Below, piece after piece: positions 42,969 to 52,668 of a stretch of DNA of 64,000 bases. Position 1 is the stretch's first letter; every line of letters starts with the position of its first letter. The notes beneath the pieces were generated by a model. That model worked only from the letters and a program-made list of their open reading frames with translations, was not told the origin of the DNA and did no database searches. Origin of the DNA: Deinococcus malanensis (GTDB taxonomy: Bacteria > Deinococcota > Deinococci > Deinococcales > Deinococcaceae); assembly GCF_014647655.1 (NCBI RefSeq), contig NZ_BMPP01000011.1:1-64000 (forward strand), written 5' to 3'. A program made the position numbers and the translations under genes.

Positions 42969-43657
42969 AATACCCCGTCTTCGAACGCTTCTATACCTGG
43001 CAGGGCGAGGGCGTTCACCTGGGCCGGGCGGCCTATTTCGTGCGGTTGTACGGCTGCCCGCAGGAGTGCCCCTGGTGCGACAGCGCCGGAACGTGGCACA
43101 GGGATTACCGCCCGGCGGGCGTGCAGCTGATGACGCCGGAGGCCATCGCCGAGTGTGTGGCCCGGGAGAGCCCGGATGGAGCGGTGGTGGTCGTGACCGG
43201 TGGAGAACCCATCCTCTTTGATCTGGCGCCACTGGTCGACGCGCTGCATGGCCTGGGCCGGCGCGTTCACCTGGAGACCAGCGGCATCGCGCCGCTCAGG
43301 GGAGCGATCGACTGGGTAACGCTGTCGCCCAAACCCTTTGGAACTCCGCCCCTGCGCTCGGTGGTTGAGCAGGCCCATGAGGTCAAGATCATTGTTCATG
43401 ACGTCAGTGACATCCAGGACGGACTGGCGACGCTGAACGGCCTGAAGGACGACGCCGTGATCTGGCTGCACCCGGAATGGAGCCGCGCCCGCGAGCGTGA
43501 CGTGGTGGTTCTCAACGCCATCACCGAGGCTGTGAAGGCCAACCCCCGCCTGCGGGCCGGCTACCAGATGCATAAGCTGTACCGGGCCGATGACCTGGAC
43601 GCGAACAGCGACAAACGCCTCATTCCGTTGGGCGGCAATCCACAGCTGGGGTACTGA
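42965..43657 (+). CDS. queE: 7-carboxy-7-deazaguanine synthase QueE (radical SAM)
   Basis: This 230-aa enzyme rearranges carboxytetrahydropterin to 7-carboxy-7-deazaguanine. The radical-SAM cluster is CPQECPWC (CxxxCxxC) near residue 31, preceded by [19 protein letters not shown], a typical QueE start. The SAM-binding VTGGEPIL follows. ATG at 42965 overlaps the queD stop. The product feeds QueC, encoded two bases downstream. Confidence 0.95.
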   Translation: MKYPVFERFYTWQGEGVHLGRAAYFVRLYGCPQECPWCDSAGTWHRDYRPAGVQLMTPEAIAECVARESPDGAVVVVTGGEPILFDLAPLVDALHGLGRRVHLETSGIAPLRGAIDWVTLSPKPFGTPPLRSVVEQAHEVKIIVHDVSDIQDGLATLNGLKDDAVIWLHPEWSRARERDVVVLNAITEAVKANPRLRAGYQMHKLYRADDLDANSDKRLIPLGGNPQLGY

Positions 43658-43659
43658 AC

Positions 43660-44358
43660 ATGACAACACAGCAAAAACGTGCCGTGGTGCTGCTTTCCGG
43701 CGGGCTCGATTCCAGCACGGTGCTGGGCATCGCCACGCAGCAGGACGGCTATACCTGCGCCGCACTGTCCTTCCGTTACGGCCAGCGGCACACCATCGAA
43801 CTCGACCGGGCCGCTCTGGTCGCCCGGCATTTCGGTGCCGAGCACCGCATCATCGATATCAACATCGGCAGCTTCGGTGGCAGTGCGCTGACCGACGAGA
43901 CCATCACGGTCCCGACCGGGGGCACCGATGAAGGCGTTATTCCGCCAACCTATGTGCCGGGCCGCAACACCGTGTTCATCGCGGTCGGCCTCAGCCTGGC
44001 CGAGGCGATCGGGGCCGAACGCCTCTACCTGGGCATCAATGCGGTGGACTACAGCGGTTACCCGGACTGCCGCCCCGAGTATCTGGAGGCCTATCAGCGT
44101 CTGGCGGACCTGGCGACAAAGGCCGGGCTGGAGGGGCGCGGAGCGAAACTGGAAGCGCCGCTGCTGCACATGACCAAGGTGGATATCGTAAACGCCGCGC
44201 TGGACCTGGGTGTGCCGGTCGAGGTCACCTGGAGCTGTTACCAGGGCGGCACGGAGCCCTGCGGTGTGTGCGACTCCTGCCGCATCCGCGACCGGGCCCT
44301 GGTCGAGGCCGGGCATCCGGAGCTGGCCAGCCCACGCGCCCGCCAGGTTTCCGGCTGA
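43660..44358 (+). CDS. queC: 7-cyano-7-deazaguanine synthase QueC
   Basis: This 232-aa ATP-dependent enzyme turns carboxydeazaguanine and ammonia into preQ0. The PP-loop is [10 protein letters not shown] (residues 11-20). The zinc-binding Cys cluster [15 protein letters not shown] near the C-terminus is complete, and [14 protein letters not shown] is the family motif. It begins two bases after the queE stop and closes the operon. No tgt or queA is in the window. Confidence 0.96.
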   Translation: MTTQQKRAVVLLSGGLDSSTVLGIATQQDGYTCAALSFRYGQRHTIELDRAALVARHFGAEHRIIDINIGSFGGSALTDETITVPTGGTDEGVIPPTYVPGRNTVFIAVGLSLAEAIGAERLYLGINAVDYSGYPDCRPEYLEAYQRLADLATKAGLEGRGAKLEAPLLHMTKVDIVNAALDLGVPVEVTWSCYQGGTEPCGVCDSCRIRDRALVEAGHPELASPRARQVSG

Positions 44359-44452
44359 ATGGGGCTCCGGCTGAACGGGAGTGTGGCTGACCGGACGCCT
44401 TGACCGTTCACCGGCCTGATCCGGGTGCCGGCCCCTGAGTCCGTCGGACCAC

Positions 44453-44486
44453 AAAAAGCGCGCCTGCCCTTACGGGGCAGGCGCGC
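44453..44486 (-). terminator. Intrinsic terminator of the E2-like gene
   Basis: GCGCGCCTGCCC (44458-44469) and GGGCAGGCGCGC (44475-44486) form a perfect 12-bp stem with loop TTACG. On the minus strand it is followed by TTTTTG. It lies between the convergent queC and E2-like genes and may work in both directions. Confidence 0.8.
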
Positions 44487-44499
44487 CTGACATCTGGGA

Positions 44500-45918
44500 T
44501 TACAGCACCAGAACGATGGGCCGTTCCAGGGTGCCGGCCAGATCGGCCAGGAACTGCGCGGCCTGCGCCGTGTCCACGTTGCCGTTAAGGCTCAGGGCCG
44601 CGCGGCCACCCTGCACCCGCCCGATACTGAGGGTCAGAGTGTGCGGGAAGTGCAGGTCGTCGAGGTCTCGGGCTCCGGCGTCAACAATCAGCAGGTCCGG
44701 GGTACCGTCGTGGTCGGTATCCAGTCCGTGCAGGGCGTCGCGCAGGTGCCCGCTGCCGACGCTGCGGGTACGCTGCCCGTCGTGCAGGGCTACGCTGCCG
44801 AGGCCCAGGCGGTCAGCGTGACGCTGAGCTGCGCGGGCGACCAGCAGGGACAGGGGGACATCCTGGCCCAGGGCGTCGGTGAGCTGCATGCGCAGGTCGG
44901 TCACAGCGCTCAGGTTGGCGTCGCGGCGCAGGTACACCCCGAACCATGTGGCGTCCTGGATGGCTGCAGGCTGAGCCGGTGCGGACTGAGCAGCGGCCGG
45001 TATGGCGACAGGGGAGACCACCGGCTCAGCCTGCGGTGCGACGGGGGCGGGGGCCGGGGCGGCTGCCACCGGCTCCGGGGCCGGAGAGACCGCAGGGAAG
45101 GTCGGGGCGGGTGTCTGAACCTCGGCGGCGACGGGAGCTTCCTCGACCGGTGCTTCCACCACAGGAGCGCTGGCGGCCACTGCCGGCACAACCGGGGTGT
45201 CCTCCACGACAGGCGTCTCCTGGACCACGGGCGTGTCGCGCATGGTGGGCGTCTCCACCACGGTGGCTGGCGTCATGACCGGAGCGACCGGTGGCTGAAC
45301 CGGAACCTCTGGTGCGGCGGCAGGCGCGGCGCTGGCGGTAGGTTGAGCCGGGGTTTCGGCCGCAGGGCTGGTCTTGTACAGGCGCGAGAGCAGGCTGCCC
45401 AGGCCGGCGGCGGCTCCACCGGAAGCAGGAGGCGTGGGGGCCGGAACACTGGGTGGCGTCGGGACAGGCAGCGGCTCACTGGCGGCCATGGGCTGCGCCG
45501 GCTGGCTCACCGCAATGGGCGCAGGAACGGGCTCGGCGGCTGCGGGAGCGTCCTCTTCCTCGAGCTCGAATTCCATGTCCTCGTCGTCTGCGGCTGCGGC
45601 CGAAGCTGCCGGGGCCGCGACGTCCGCACCGGGACGGGTCTGTTCCACGAACGCAGCGATATCGCTGTCCACGCCAGCCTTGCTCAGCATGTCGGCACTG
45701 AACATGCCTCCGCCGGGGATGTCCTCACCGTTCCAGTCGGGCGGAGGAGCGTCCACCGGAGTGGGCGGCGGCTCTTCCTCGCCGGTCATGATGCGCGCCA
45801 GGTGCGTGAGGATGTCCTGCTCGACAATCTGGCCACCTTCGCCGCTGCCCTGCAGGTGCTGCCAGTCGATCCCGTTCGCTTCCGCCAGAATCTTGGCGAG
45901 CGGAGCAATGCGTTCCAT
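44500..45918 (-). CDS. E3-binding-domain protein with degenerate E2-like C-terminus
   Basis: This 472-aa protein resembles a 2-oxoacid dehydrogenase E2 chain stripped of its chemistry. Residues 3-42 form a peripheral subunit-binding domain (RIAPLAKILAEANGIDWQHL ending in DILTHL), the module that docks E1 or E3. A 270-residue Ala/Pro/Val/Glu-rich linker follows. The last 130 residues align in outline with the E2 acyltransferase core, but the site normally reading DHRxxDG reads LNGNVD, so the catalytic His is gone. There is no lipoyl domain or lipoyl-lysine motif. A scaffold or regulatory role is likely. It is divergent from the dehydrogenase-like gene and ends at an intrinsic terminator. Confidence 0.82.
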   Translation of the reverse strand: MERIAPLAKILAEANGIDWQHLQGSGEGGQIVEQDILTHLARIMTGEEEPPPTPVDAPPPDWNGEDIPGGGMFSADMLSKAGVDSDIAAFVEQTRPGADVAAPAASAAAADDEDMEFELEEEDAPAAAEPVPAPIAVSQPAQPMAASEPLPVPTPPSVPAPTPPASGGAAAGLGSLLSRLYKTSPAAETPAQPTASAAPAAAPEVPVQPPVAPVMTPATVVETPTMRDTPVVQETPVVEDTPVVPAVAASAPVVEAPVEEAPVAAEVQTPAPTFPAVSPAPEPVAAAPAPAPVAPQAEPVVSPVAIPAAAQSAPAQPAAIQDATWFGVYLRRDANLSAVTDLRMQLTDALGQDVPLSLLVARAAQRHADRLGLGSVALHDGQRTRSVGSGHLRDALHGLDTDHDGTPDLLIVDAGARDLDDLHFPHTLTLSIGRVQGGRAALSLNGNVDTAQAAQFLADLAGTLERPIVLVL

Positions 45919-46077
45919 TCAGTTCCCCCTTTGCGCGCCCATTGTAATGGAGGCCGCAGTGATCATCACGCGGTCTGTGCGGGCTGTTAAAGCAGATGCT
46001 CTCATGCTTGCGTGTCAGCGTGCCGTCTGGACACTGACAGCCTTCTTTCAGTGATGAGTGGCCGCGAGGAAAAAGGC

Positions 46078-46115
46078 ACATGGCCACTGGGGGTGGTACC
46101 CTCCAGTGGCCATGT
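46078..46115. promoter_or_regulatory. Long hairpin in the leader between two divergent genes
   Basis: ACATGGCCACTGG (46078-46090) pairs perfectly with CCAGTGGCCATGT (46103-46115), and an inner GGGT/ACCC extends the stem to 17 bp with one bulged T. It lies 37 bases before the dehydrogenase-like start. A weaker GC hairpin followed by TTTTT (46118-46139) comes next on the plus strand. An operator or attenuator is possible. Confidence 0.5.
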
Positions 46116-46151
46116 CCGCGCCCGCGTGGCGTGGCTTTTTCGGAGAGTCCT

Positions 46152-47179
<1,028 letters not shown>

Positions 47180-47183
<4 letters not shown>

Positions 47184-47806
47184 CGGCCGGTCACGCACGC
47201 CCGTTTGTTATCGGTGTGGCCGGAGGGTCAGGCAGCGGCAAGACCACCGTGACCCGCCGCGTGATCGAGACCGTGGGTGGAAACGGGGTTTCGGTCCTGA
47301 ACCAGGACAACTACTACCGCGACCAGTCCGATATTCTCTTTGGCGCCCGCCTCAATACCAACTACGACCACCCCGCCGCCTTTGACTGGCCGCTGCTGCG
47401 CTCGCACCTCGATGCCCTGCTGTCGGGGGTGCCGATCGATATGCCGGAGTACGACTTCACGCAGCACACCCGTTCGGCGCAGACCACCACGGTGCTGCCC
47501 GGCGCGGTGGTGGTGCTGGAAGGCTTTTTCGCGCTGTACGACGAGGAACTGCGGGGGCGCATGCACCTCAAGGTCTTTGTGGACGCCGACGCGGACGTGC
47601 GGTTTATCCGGCGCCTGCTGCGCGATACGCAGGAACGTGGCCGGACACCCGAAAGCGTCATCCAGCAGTATCTGGAGTACGTGCGGCCCATGCACCTGAG
47701 CTTCGTGGAGCCCACCAAGCGCTACGCCGACGTGATCATTCCGCACGGCGGGATGAACGAGCCGGCGCTGGATATGCTGACTGCACGGATCCGCACGACC
47801 ATCTGA
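47180..47806 (+). CDS. udk: Uridine kinase
   Basis: This 208-aa enzyme phosphorylates uridine and cytidine in pyrimidine salvage. The P-loop is GVAGGSGSGKTTV (residues 12-24), followed by the substrate motif QDNYYRD, YDHPAAFDWPLL, the PEYDFTQHTR segment and EGFFALYDEELR. The lid with FIRRLLRDTQERGR is typical, and the QQYLEYVRPMH end is conserved. The GTG start overlaps the preceding gene's stop. Length matches Udk (about 210 aa). Confidence 0.95.
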
Positions 47807-47913
47807 CCTTCCCGACCTGTGTTTCCCGGGGTGCTCCCACCGCCTTTGGATGGACGACGTCTGCCCTCTGAGCCCTGCAGCATGGCCGGCGTGAGCGCCC
47901 GCCCCTTTAGGAT

Positions 47914-49842
47914 GTGCCTGTGACCGACCCGACCCCCACCCGCCCAACCGAGCGCGGGGACCTTTCTTCTTCGCCAGCGGGCCTGCGGATGCCACCCGCC
48001 ACCCGTCATCCCTGGACGCGCGCCCTGATCGGTGTGATTCTGCTGTCGCTGATTCCGGCGCTGATCCTGGCGGTGCAGCGCGTCGCCTACGAACAGACGC
48101 AGAAAACAGTGGCACTGGTCATGGATTACCCGGCGCTGTCCCTGCAGGCGCGGCGCTTTGGACTGGAGCCGCAGGCGCTGCTTGACCGCTACAAGGCGCT
48201 GGGCCTTAACGGCGTGGCGGTCTACGAGGACGTGATCGGCAATCTGGAGCAGCGCGGAGAGATCTATATTCTGCCGGGCGCGGAACTGGCGGTGCGTTAC
48301 CCCGGCTCCGGAGTCCGGGCCCAGAACGTCTATGTCCGCTCGATCAAACCCGGCGCCGCCGAAGCCCTCCCGGCGCGCTACACCATCCCCACCCGTCAGG
48401 TGCGCGTGGGCGGGCAGGTCTGGACCGAGTGGCCCACCGACCCGCGCTTCCTGCCCTCGGGCCCCAACCGTGAGCAGATCGCCGACCTCAAGGCGCAGGG
48501 CCTCACGGTGCTGTACCGGCCCTACGCTGATGACGCGGTCAGGGTGCCTGGAGCCGACTGGCCCGACGTGCCCTTCGTGGCGTTCACCGGTGACGAGGTG
48601 ATCGGGGCACGCACGCCTGAACTGCTGAATGACATCAATGAGCGTCTGGGCCAACGTCTGCCTGCCCTGATCGAAGGAAACCCACAACGCGGCCTGGACA
48701 CCCTGGTCGCCACCCACGGTGCGGCCCGGATGTTCGCCATGAACCCGTCGTGGCAAAACCGCCTCGGGCCGGAGGAAGTGGCCAGTAAGTATGGACTGGC
48801 GGCGTCCGAGCGCAGCATGCGGTTGCTGTACCTGCGTCCCTACCCCACCGTCGGCGAGACCGAGGCGATGCTGTCGCGCATGAAGACACTGCTGGCCACC
48901 AAGGGTGTTCAGGTCAACCAGCCGGTGATCCGGCCGTTCGAGGCCAACCCACTGCTGCGGGCCCTGAGCCTTGTGGGACCGCTGGCGGCCCTGCTGCTGC
49001 TGGGCCTGAGCTACCCGCTGCCGCGTCTGGGACTGCTGGTGGCTGGGGGCTCGGCGCTCCTGGCTTTTGGCCTCAACCGCTTTCAGCCATTTGAAGGTGC
49101 CGCGCTGGTCGCGGCCGTGACGTTCCCGGCGCTGGGTCTGGTGCTGCGCCGCCACCGGGTTTCTGACTGGTTCCTGGCCACCGGGCTGTCGCTGGTCGGG
49201 GTGCTGTTCGTCTCCGCGCTGGGCGCTAACAGGGCCAGTGTGCTGGGGCTGGAGCCTTTCCGGGGCGTGGGCCTGACCCTGCTGCTCCCGCTGCTGCTGG
49301 TGGCGCTGAGCTTTCTGCCGCGTCAGGACATCCGCAAGACGGCGCGTGACGTGTACACCGCGCCGATCAAACTGGGCGACATTGCGGTGATGGCGCTGGG
49401 TCTGGCCGTGTTCGCCATGGTGTTCATGCGCCGTGGCAACACCACCAGCGGTGCCAGCGTCACCGACACTGAAGCCAGGTTCCGGCAGGGTATGCAGGAC
49501 AGCATCGTGCGGCCACGCTTCAAGGAACTGGCCGGGCATCCCCTGGGCCTGCTGGGGCTGAGCGGGGTACTGCCAGGCTACTTCGGGGCGCTGCTGATTC
49601 TGGGCGGCGTGATCGGGCAGTCGAGCATCCTCAATACCTTTTCCCACTTTCACACCCCGCTGCTGATCAGCGCCGCGCGCGCCTTTATCGGGCTGGGTGT
49701 CGGCCTGATTGCCGGTCTGTTGCTGATAGAGGCCGTCAAGTTCGGTCTGCGGCTGTGGCACACCTACCGTCCCGAGACCCAGCCCTCTCCCGCGAGTCAG
49801 GCTCATCCCGAGACTCAGTCCCGTCCGGAGGTGCAGGCATGA
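47914..49842 (+). CDS. DUF5693 membrane protein, partner of CsaB
   Basis: This 642-aa protein has one N-terminal membrane anchor (about residues 38-55), an extracytoplasmic domain of about 300 residues, and eight or so hydrophobic helices from residue 350 to 620. The external part reads YPALSLQARRFGLEPQALLD and GLNGVAVYEDVIGNLEQRGE, typical of DUF5693. The biochemical role is unknown. Its stop overlaps csaB by 4 bases, which points to cell-wall polymer pyruvylation or export. Start is GTG at 47914 or GTG at 47920. Confidence 0.82.
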   Translation: MPVTDPTPTRPTERGDLSSSPAGLRMPPATRHPWTRALIGVILLSLIPALILAVQRVAYEQTQKTVALVMDYPALSLQARRFGLEPQALLDRYKALGLNGVAVYEDVIGNLEQRGEIYILPGAELAVRYPGSGVRAQNVYVRSIKPGAAEALPARYTIPTRQVRVGGQVWTEWPTDPRFLPSGPNREQIADLKAQGLTVLYRPYADDAVRVPGADWPDVPFVAFTGDEVIGARTPELLNDINERLGQRLPALIEGNPQRGLDTLVATHGAARMFAMNPSWQNRLGPEEVASKYGLAASERSMRLLYLRPYPTVGETEAMLSRMKTLLATKGVQVNQPVIRPFEANPLLRALSLVGPLAALLLLGLSYPLPRLGLLVAGGSALLAFGLNRFQPFEGAALVAAVTFPALGLVLRRHRVSDWFLATGLSLVGVLFVSALGANRASVLGLEPFRGVGLTLLLPLLLVALSFLPRQDIRKTARDVYTAPIKLGDIAVMALGLAVFAMVFMRRGNTTSGASVTDTEARFRQGMQDSIVRPRFKELAGHPLGLLGLSGVLPGYFGALLILGGVIGQSSILNTFSHFHTPLLISAARAFIGLGVGLIAGLLLIEAVKFGLRLWHTYRPETQPSPASQAHPETQSRPEVQA

Positions 49843-50825
49843 CAAGCAGATTCAAAAGGGCCGCAGTCAGCGGCTACTACGGCTTCGGCAACACCGGTGA
49901 CGAGGCCATTGCCCTGGCCATCAGCCGTGAGCTGCGGGCCCGCGGAGTGACGCCGCTGCTGCTGTCCAATACCCCGGCCGAAACCGCGCAGTTCGCTCTG
50001 AGCGAGGCGGCGGCGCGTATGAATCCGCTGGCGCTGCTGCGCGCCCTGCTGCGCTCCCAGGTGCTGCTGTCAGGCGGCGGCGGCCTGCTGCAGGACAAGA
50101 CCAGTTCACGCACCCTGACCTACTACCTGGGGGTGATCCGGCTGGCCCGGCTGCTGCGCCGGCGGGTGGTGGTGTTCAACCAGAGTGTCGGTCCGCTGTC
50201 ACCTGAGGGCGGGCGCAAGGTCCGGACTGCTCTAAAAGGTGCGCAGGTGATCGTGCGTGACCGCGGCAGCCTGGAAACGCTGCGCCAGTTGGGCATTACC
50301 GGAGAACTCGGCGGGGACCCGGCCCTGCTGCTGAGTCCTACCGCCGGGCTGAGCCGCGATCAGGGCACCGTGATCGTGGCGCCGCGCGGTGACGTGACGG
50401 ATGCGACCACCACGTTGCGGGACGTGGTGACCGAGCTGCGGGCCCATGGCCGGCGGGTGGTGGCCCTGAGCTTTATGCCGGACCACGACGACACGGCCGC
50501 CCACAGCCTGGGCGCCGACGAGGTGCTGAGCACCCGCGACCCCCAGGTGGCGCTGGACGCCATCGCGCAGGCGGGCTTCGTGATCGGGGTGCGCCTGCAC
50601 GCGGTGATTCTGGCTGCTGCTGCGGGGGTTCCCTTTGCCGGGATTGCCTACGACCCCAAGGTGCTGGGGTTCTGTCAGGATGCCGGGGCGCCCTCGCATC
50701 CGACGTTCCTGGATCCGCACGTCATCACGGCGCAGGCTGTAGCGCACCACGCGCCCGACTGGGCTGCAGTGGCGCAGATGAAGGAGCGTGCGGCCAAAAG
50801 CTTTGACCAGGCACTGGGCCGCTGA
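49839..50825 (+). CDS. csaB: Polysaccharide pyruvyl transferase CsaB
   Basis: This 328-aa enzyme adds ketal-pyruvate to secondary cell-wall polymers, creating the anchor to which SLH-domain S-layer proteins bind. Family motifs are SGYYGFGNTGDEAIALAI at the start, VLLSGGGGLLQDKTS, VFNQSVGPLS, DRGSLETLRQLG and the acceptor-site VIGVRLHAVILAAAAGVP. ATG at 49839 overlaps the DUF5693 stop; the frame's upstream extension lies inside that gene. In Deinococcus, SLH proteins attach the outer layers, so this pair matters for envelope integrity. Confidence 0.93.
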   Translation: MTSRFKRAAVSGYYGFGNTGDEAIALAISRELRARGVTPLLLSNTPAETAQFALSEAAARMNPLALLRALLRSQVLLSGGGGLLQDKTSSRTLTYYLGVIRLARLLRRRVVVFNQSVGPLSPEGGRKVRTALKGAQVIVRDRGSLETLRQLGITGELGGDPALLLSPTAGLSRDQGTVIVAPRGDVTDATTTLRDVVTELRAHGRRVVALSFMPDHDDTAAHSLGADEVLSTRDPQVALDAIAQAGFVIGVRLHAVILAAAAGVPFAGIAYDPKVLGFCQDAGAPSHPTFLDPHVITAQAVAHHAPDWAAVAQMKERAAKSFDQALGR

Positions 50826-50849
50826 TCTGGGCCACTGATCAGAAACGAC

Positions 50850-50882
50850 GCAGATGCCGAGGCTATGGGCCTCGGCATCTGC
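50850..50882. terminator. Bidirectional-type hairpin between convergent genes
   Basis: GCAGATGCCGAGGC (50850-50863) and GCCTCGGCATCTGC (50869-50882) form a perfect 14-bp stem. It sits between the ends of csaB (plus) and the split lipoprotein gene (minus). Flanking T-runs are short (ATTATT; CGTTTC), so efficiency is uncertain. Confidence 0.65.
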
Positions 50883-50896
50883 ATTATTGAAGAGGC

Positions 50897-51187
50897 TTAG
50901 TTGCCGACAGCGACCGAGATAGAGAGCGGCACCTCGCTGTCGGTAATGTCGTCGGAGTAGGTCAGCTCCGCGACGCGCAGGGCCACAGGTCTGGCATCCG
51001 CGTCGGCGGTCACTTTCAGGATGACCTTGACCTTCTCGTAGTAATTCACGGATGTGGACAGGCGGGTCTCTTCAGTGCGCGTAATTTCCTTCATGACCGC
51101 GGCGCGGTCTAAGCGGACAGCTACGCCCTGCGGCAGATCGCTGGCCTTGAGTTTCAGCCAGCCTGCATGGTTCTCGACGGAATTCAC
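50897..51187 (-). CDS. C-terminal part of an apparently split lipoprotein
   Basis: This 96-codon frame (GTG at 51187) overlaps the stop of the preceding frame by 4 bases. It looks like the second half of one beta-rich domain (STSVNYYEKVKVILKVTADA, ALRVAELTYSD). Adding one G to the GGGGG run upstream would join both frames as ...DNVSGG-NVNSVENHAG..., giving a protein of about 183 aa. It could be a coupled gene, a frameshifted gene or a sequencing error. No family recognised. Confidence 0.6.
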   Translation of the reverse strand: MNSVENHAGWLKLKASDLPQGVAVRLDRAAVMKEITRTEETRLSTSVNYYEKVKVILKVTADADARPVALRVAELTYSDDITDSEVPLSISVAVGN

Positions 51188-51441
51188 GTTCCCCCGCTGA
51201 CATTGTCGAAATCAATGCGCAGGTCCTGGAAGTACTTGTCATTGACCTTGATCGCCGAGCGCGGGTAGATGATTTGGATGTAACGGGTCTGACCGGGCTG
51301 AAGTTTAACCACGGACATGGGAGTGGCCAGGGTTTCGGGGGTCCGGGAGGCGCCGCCGGTCTGGGTAGGCGCGCAGGCCCCCAGCAGGGCGGGGACAGCA
51401 AGGGCAGCCAAAAGCGATGTACGGTTCTTCACAAACCTCAT
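51184..51441 (-). CDS. N-terminal part of an apparently split lipoprotein
   Basis: This 85-codon frame begins with a lipoprotein signal (lipobox LLGAC, Cys at about residue 23) and continues in a beta-rich domain (VVKLQPGQTRYIQIIYPRSA). It stops abruptly right after a GGGGG run, where the next frame takes over. Alone it would be only a partial domain. The product would be tethered to a membrane. Function unknown. Confidence 0.6.
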   Translation of the reverse strand: MRFVKNRTSLLAALAVPALLGACAPTQTGGASRTPETLATPMSVVKLQPGQTRYIQIIYPRSAIKVNDKYFQDLRIDFDNVSGGT

Positions 51442-51511
51442 CTCACACTCACTGCGGCATCATCGGTGCAGATATTGAGCCAGCAGATCGCGCCATGGAC
51501 AGCCGCCCGAT

Positions 51512-51976
51512 TCAGCCGCCCATACTGATGACGTTGCAGGTGCAGCGGGCCAGACTGGTCAGCCGGCCCCGCTCATCCTTGACCTCGATGCTCCAGACCA
51601 TCACGCTGCGGCCCCGGTAGACCAGTTCCGCCTCACCAGTCACGAAGCCGCCGCTGACGCCCCGCACGTGGGTGCCGTTCAGGTCCACGCCAACCGCCAC
51701 CTGCCGGGTGGAGTCCAGGTTGAGCCAGGAGCCTACGCTGGCCAGTTCCTCGGCCAGTGCGAGGTTAGCCCCGCCATGCAGGCGCCCCGCCGGCTGGAGA
51801 TTGCCCTCCACTGGCAGCCGGGCGACCACCCGCTGCCGGCTGATGCTGAGAAATTCGATGCCTAGCCGGTCGCCCAGCGTGCCGGACAGGCCGTTCATGC
51901 GCCCGGCCAGTTCTTCGGGGCTGTAGCGCTCGAAGTCTTCGGAGGTGGGCATACGCAGGTCCGGATGCAGGGTCAT
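51512..51976 (-). CDS. PaaI/MenI-type hotdog thioesterase
   Basis: This 154-aa protein has the hotdog thioesterase fold. The central helix motif is GRLHGGANLALAEELAS (about residues 64-80), with the catalytic Glu in AEE, followed by the strands AVGVDLNGTHVRGVSGGFV. Family members hydrolyse acyl-CoA esters such as 1,4-dihydroxy-2-naphthoyl-CoA (menaquinone synthesis) or phenylacetyl-CoA. Which substrate applies here cannot be told; no men genes are adjacent. It lies in a minus-strand run with the DUF2231 and COG0523 genes. Confidence 0.88.
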   Translation of the reverse strand: MTLHPDLRMPTSEDFERYSPEELAGRMNGLSGTLGDRLGIEFLSISRQRVVARLPVEGNLQPAGRLHGGANLALAEELASVGSWLNLDSTRQVAVGVDLNGTHVRGVSGGFVTGEAELVYRGRSVMVWSIEVKDERGRLTSLARCTCNVISMGG

Positions 51977-52036
51977 ACAGGCCAGGATAGGTGAGCGCAG
52001 CCGGTCTCTTGGCGCTCATTCCTGCCAACGCTGCTG

Positions 52037-52600
52037 TCAGCCGCGCTCCTGGCCCACCCCATGCCGGTACACCAGTTGCCCGCCCAGCACGCCACCGAAG
52101 GAGGCCAGAATCAGTCCGCCTCCCGACAGGGCCCGGCCCAGCCGGCGGTAGCCGCGCTGCCGGGCCAGCAGGGAGCCGGCACACAGCACAAAGGCCGTTT
52201 CGTTGATCAGACCGTGCACCAGTCCGGTGCGGCGGGCCTGACCACGTGTGAGAGTCCAGTCGGCCCATCCAGCAATGATCGTGGGAAGGGCCCCCACTGT
52301 TCCCAGCAGCAGGGCCTGATCGGCGGCGTGGTCGCGCTGTTCTGTGCGGCCCGGTGCCCAGTCCAGGAATCCGGCAACGATCCAGCCCCCCAGCGGCAGA
52401 TGAATCAGCGCCGGATGCAGCGGGTGTCCCAGACCGTCACCGTGCAGCGCGCGCTGGACGCTGGGAGGAAGGCGCTCCAGAGCCTGTTTCACCAGCGGCT
52501 GCAATTCGCGCGCCAGCGCCTCGACGCGGTCGTGTTCACTCAGGGCGTCTTCGAACTGATGGGTGGGAGCGTCTGACTTCTGAAGGGATGGCAGTAGCAT
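52037..52600 (-). CDS. DUF2231 transmembrane protein
   Basis: This 187-aa protein carries the DUF2231 signature HPLHPALIHLPLGGWIVAGF at about residues 58-77, followed by three more hydrophobic helices. The first 50 residues are soluble and helical. DUF2231 proteins are integral membrane proteins, some linked to haem or redox systems; the paired histidines could bind a metal or haem, which is inference. The gene sits between the thioesterase and COG0523 GTPase genes on the same strand. Confidence 0.85.
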   Translation of the reverse strand: MLLPSLQKSDAPTHQFEDALSEHDRVEALARELQPLVKQALERLPPSVQRALHGDGLGHPLHPALIHLPLGGWIVAGFLDWAPGRTEQRDHAADQALLLGTVGALPTIIAGWADWTLTRGQARRTGLVHGLINETAFVLCAGSLLARQRGYRRLGRALSGGGLILASFGGVLGGQLVYRHGVGQERG

Positions 52601-52668
52601 GGGGACCTCCTGTCATCCCCACCGTAGCTGTCAGCCGCTGTCATCAGGCGCTGACTGGCCTTGTGGTT

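Noticed and set aside
46080..46110. T-box riboswitch (GGGTGGTACC string)
   Set aside because: The string is locked inside a near-perfect 17-bp hairpin. No specifier stem or upstream leader of T-box size is visible.
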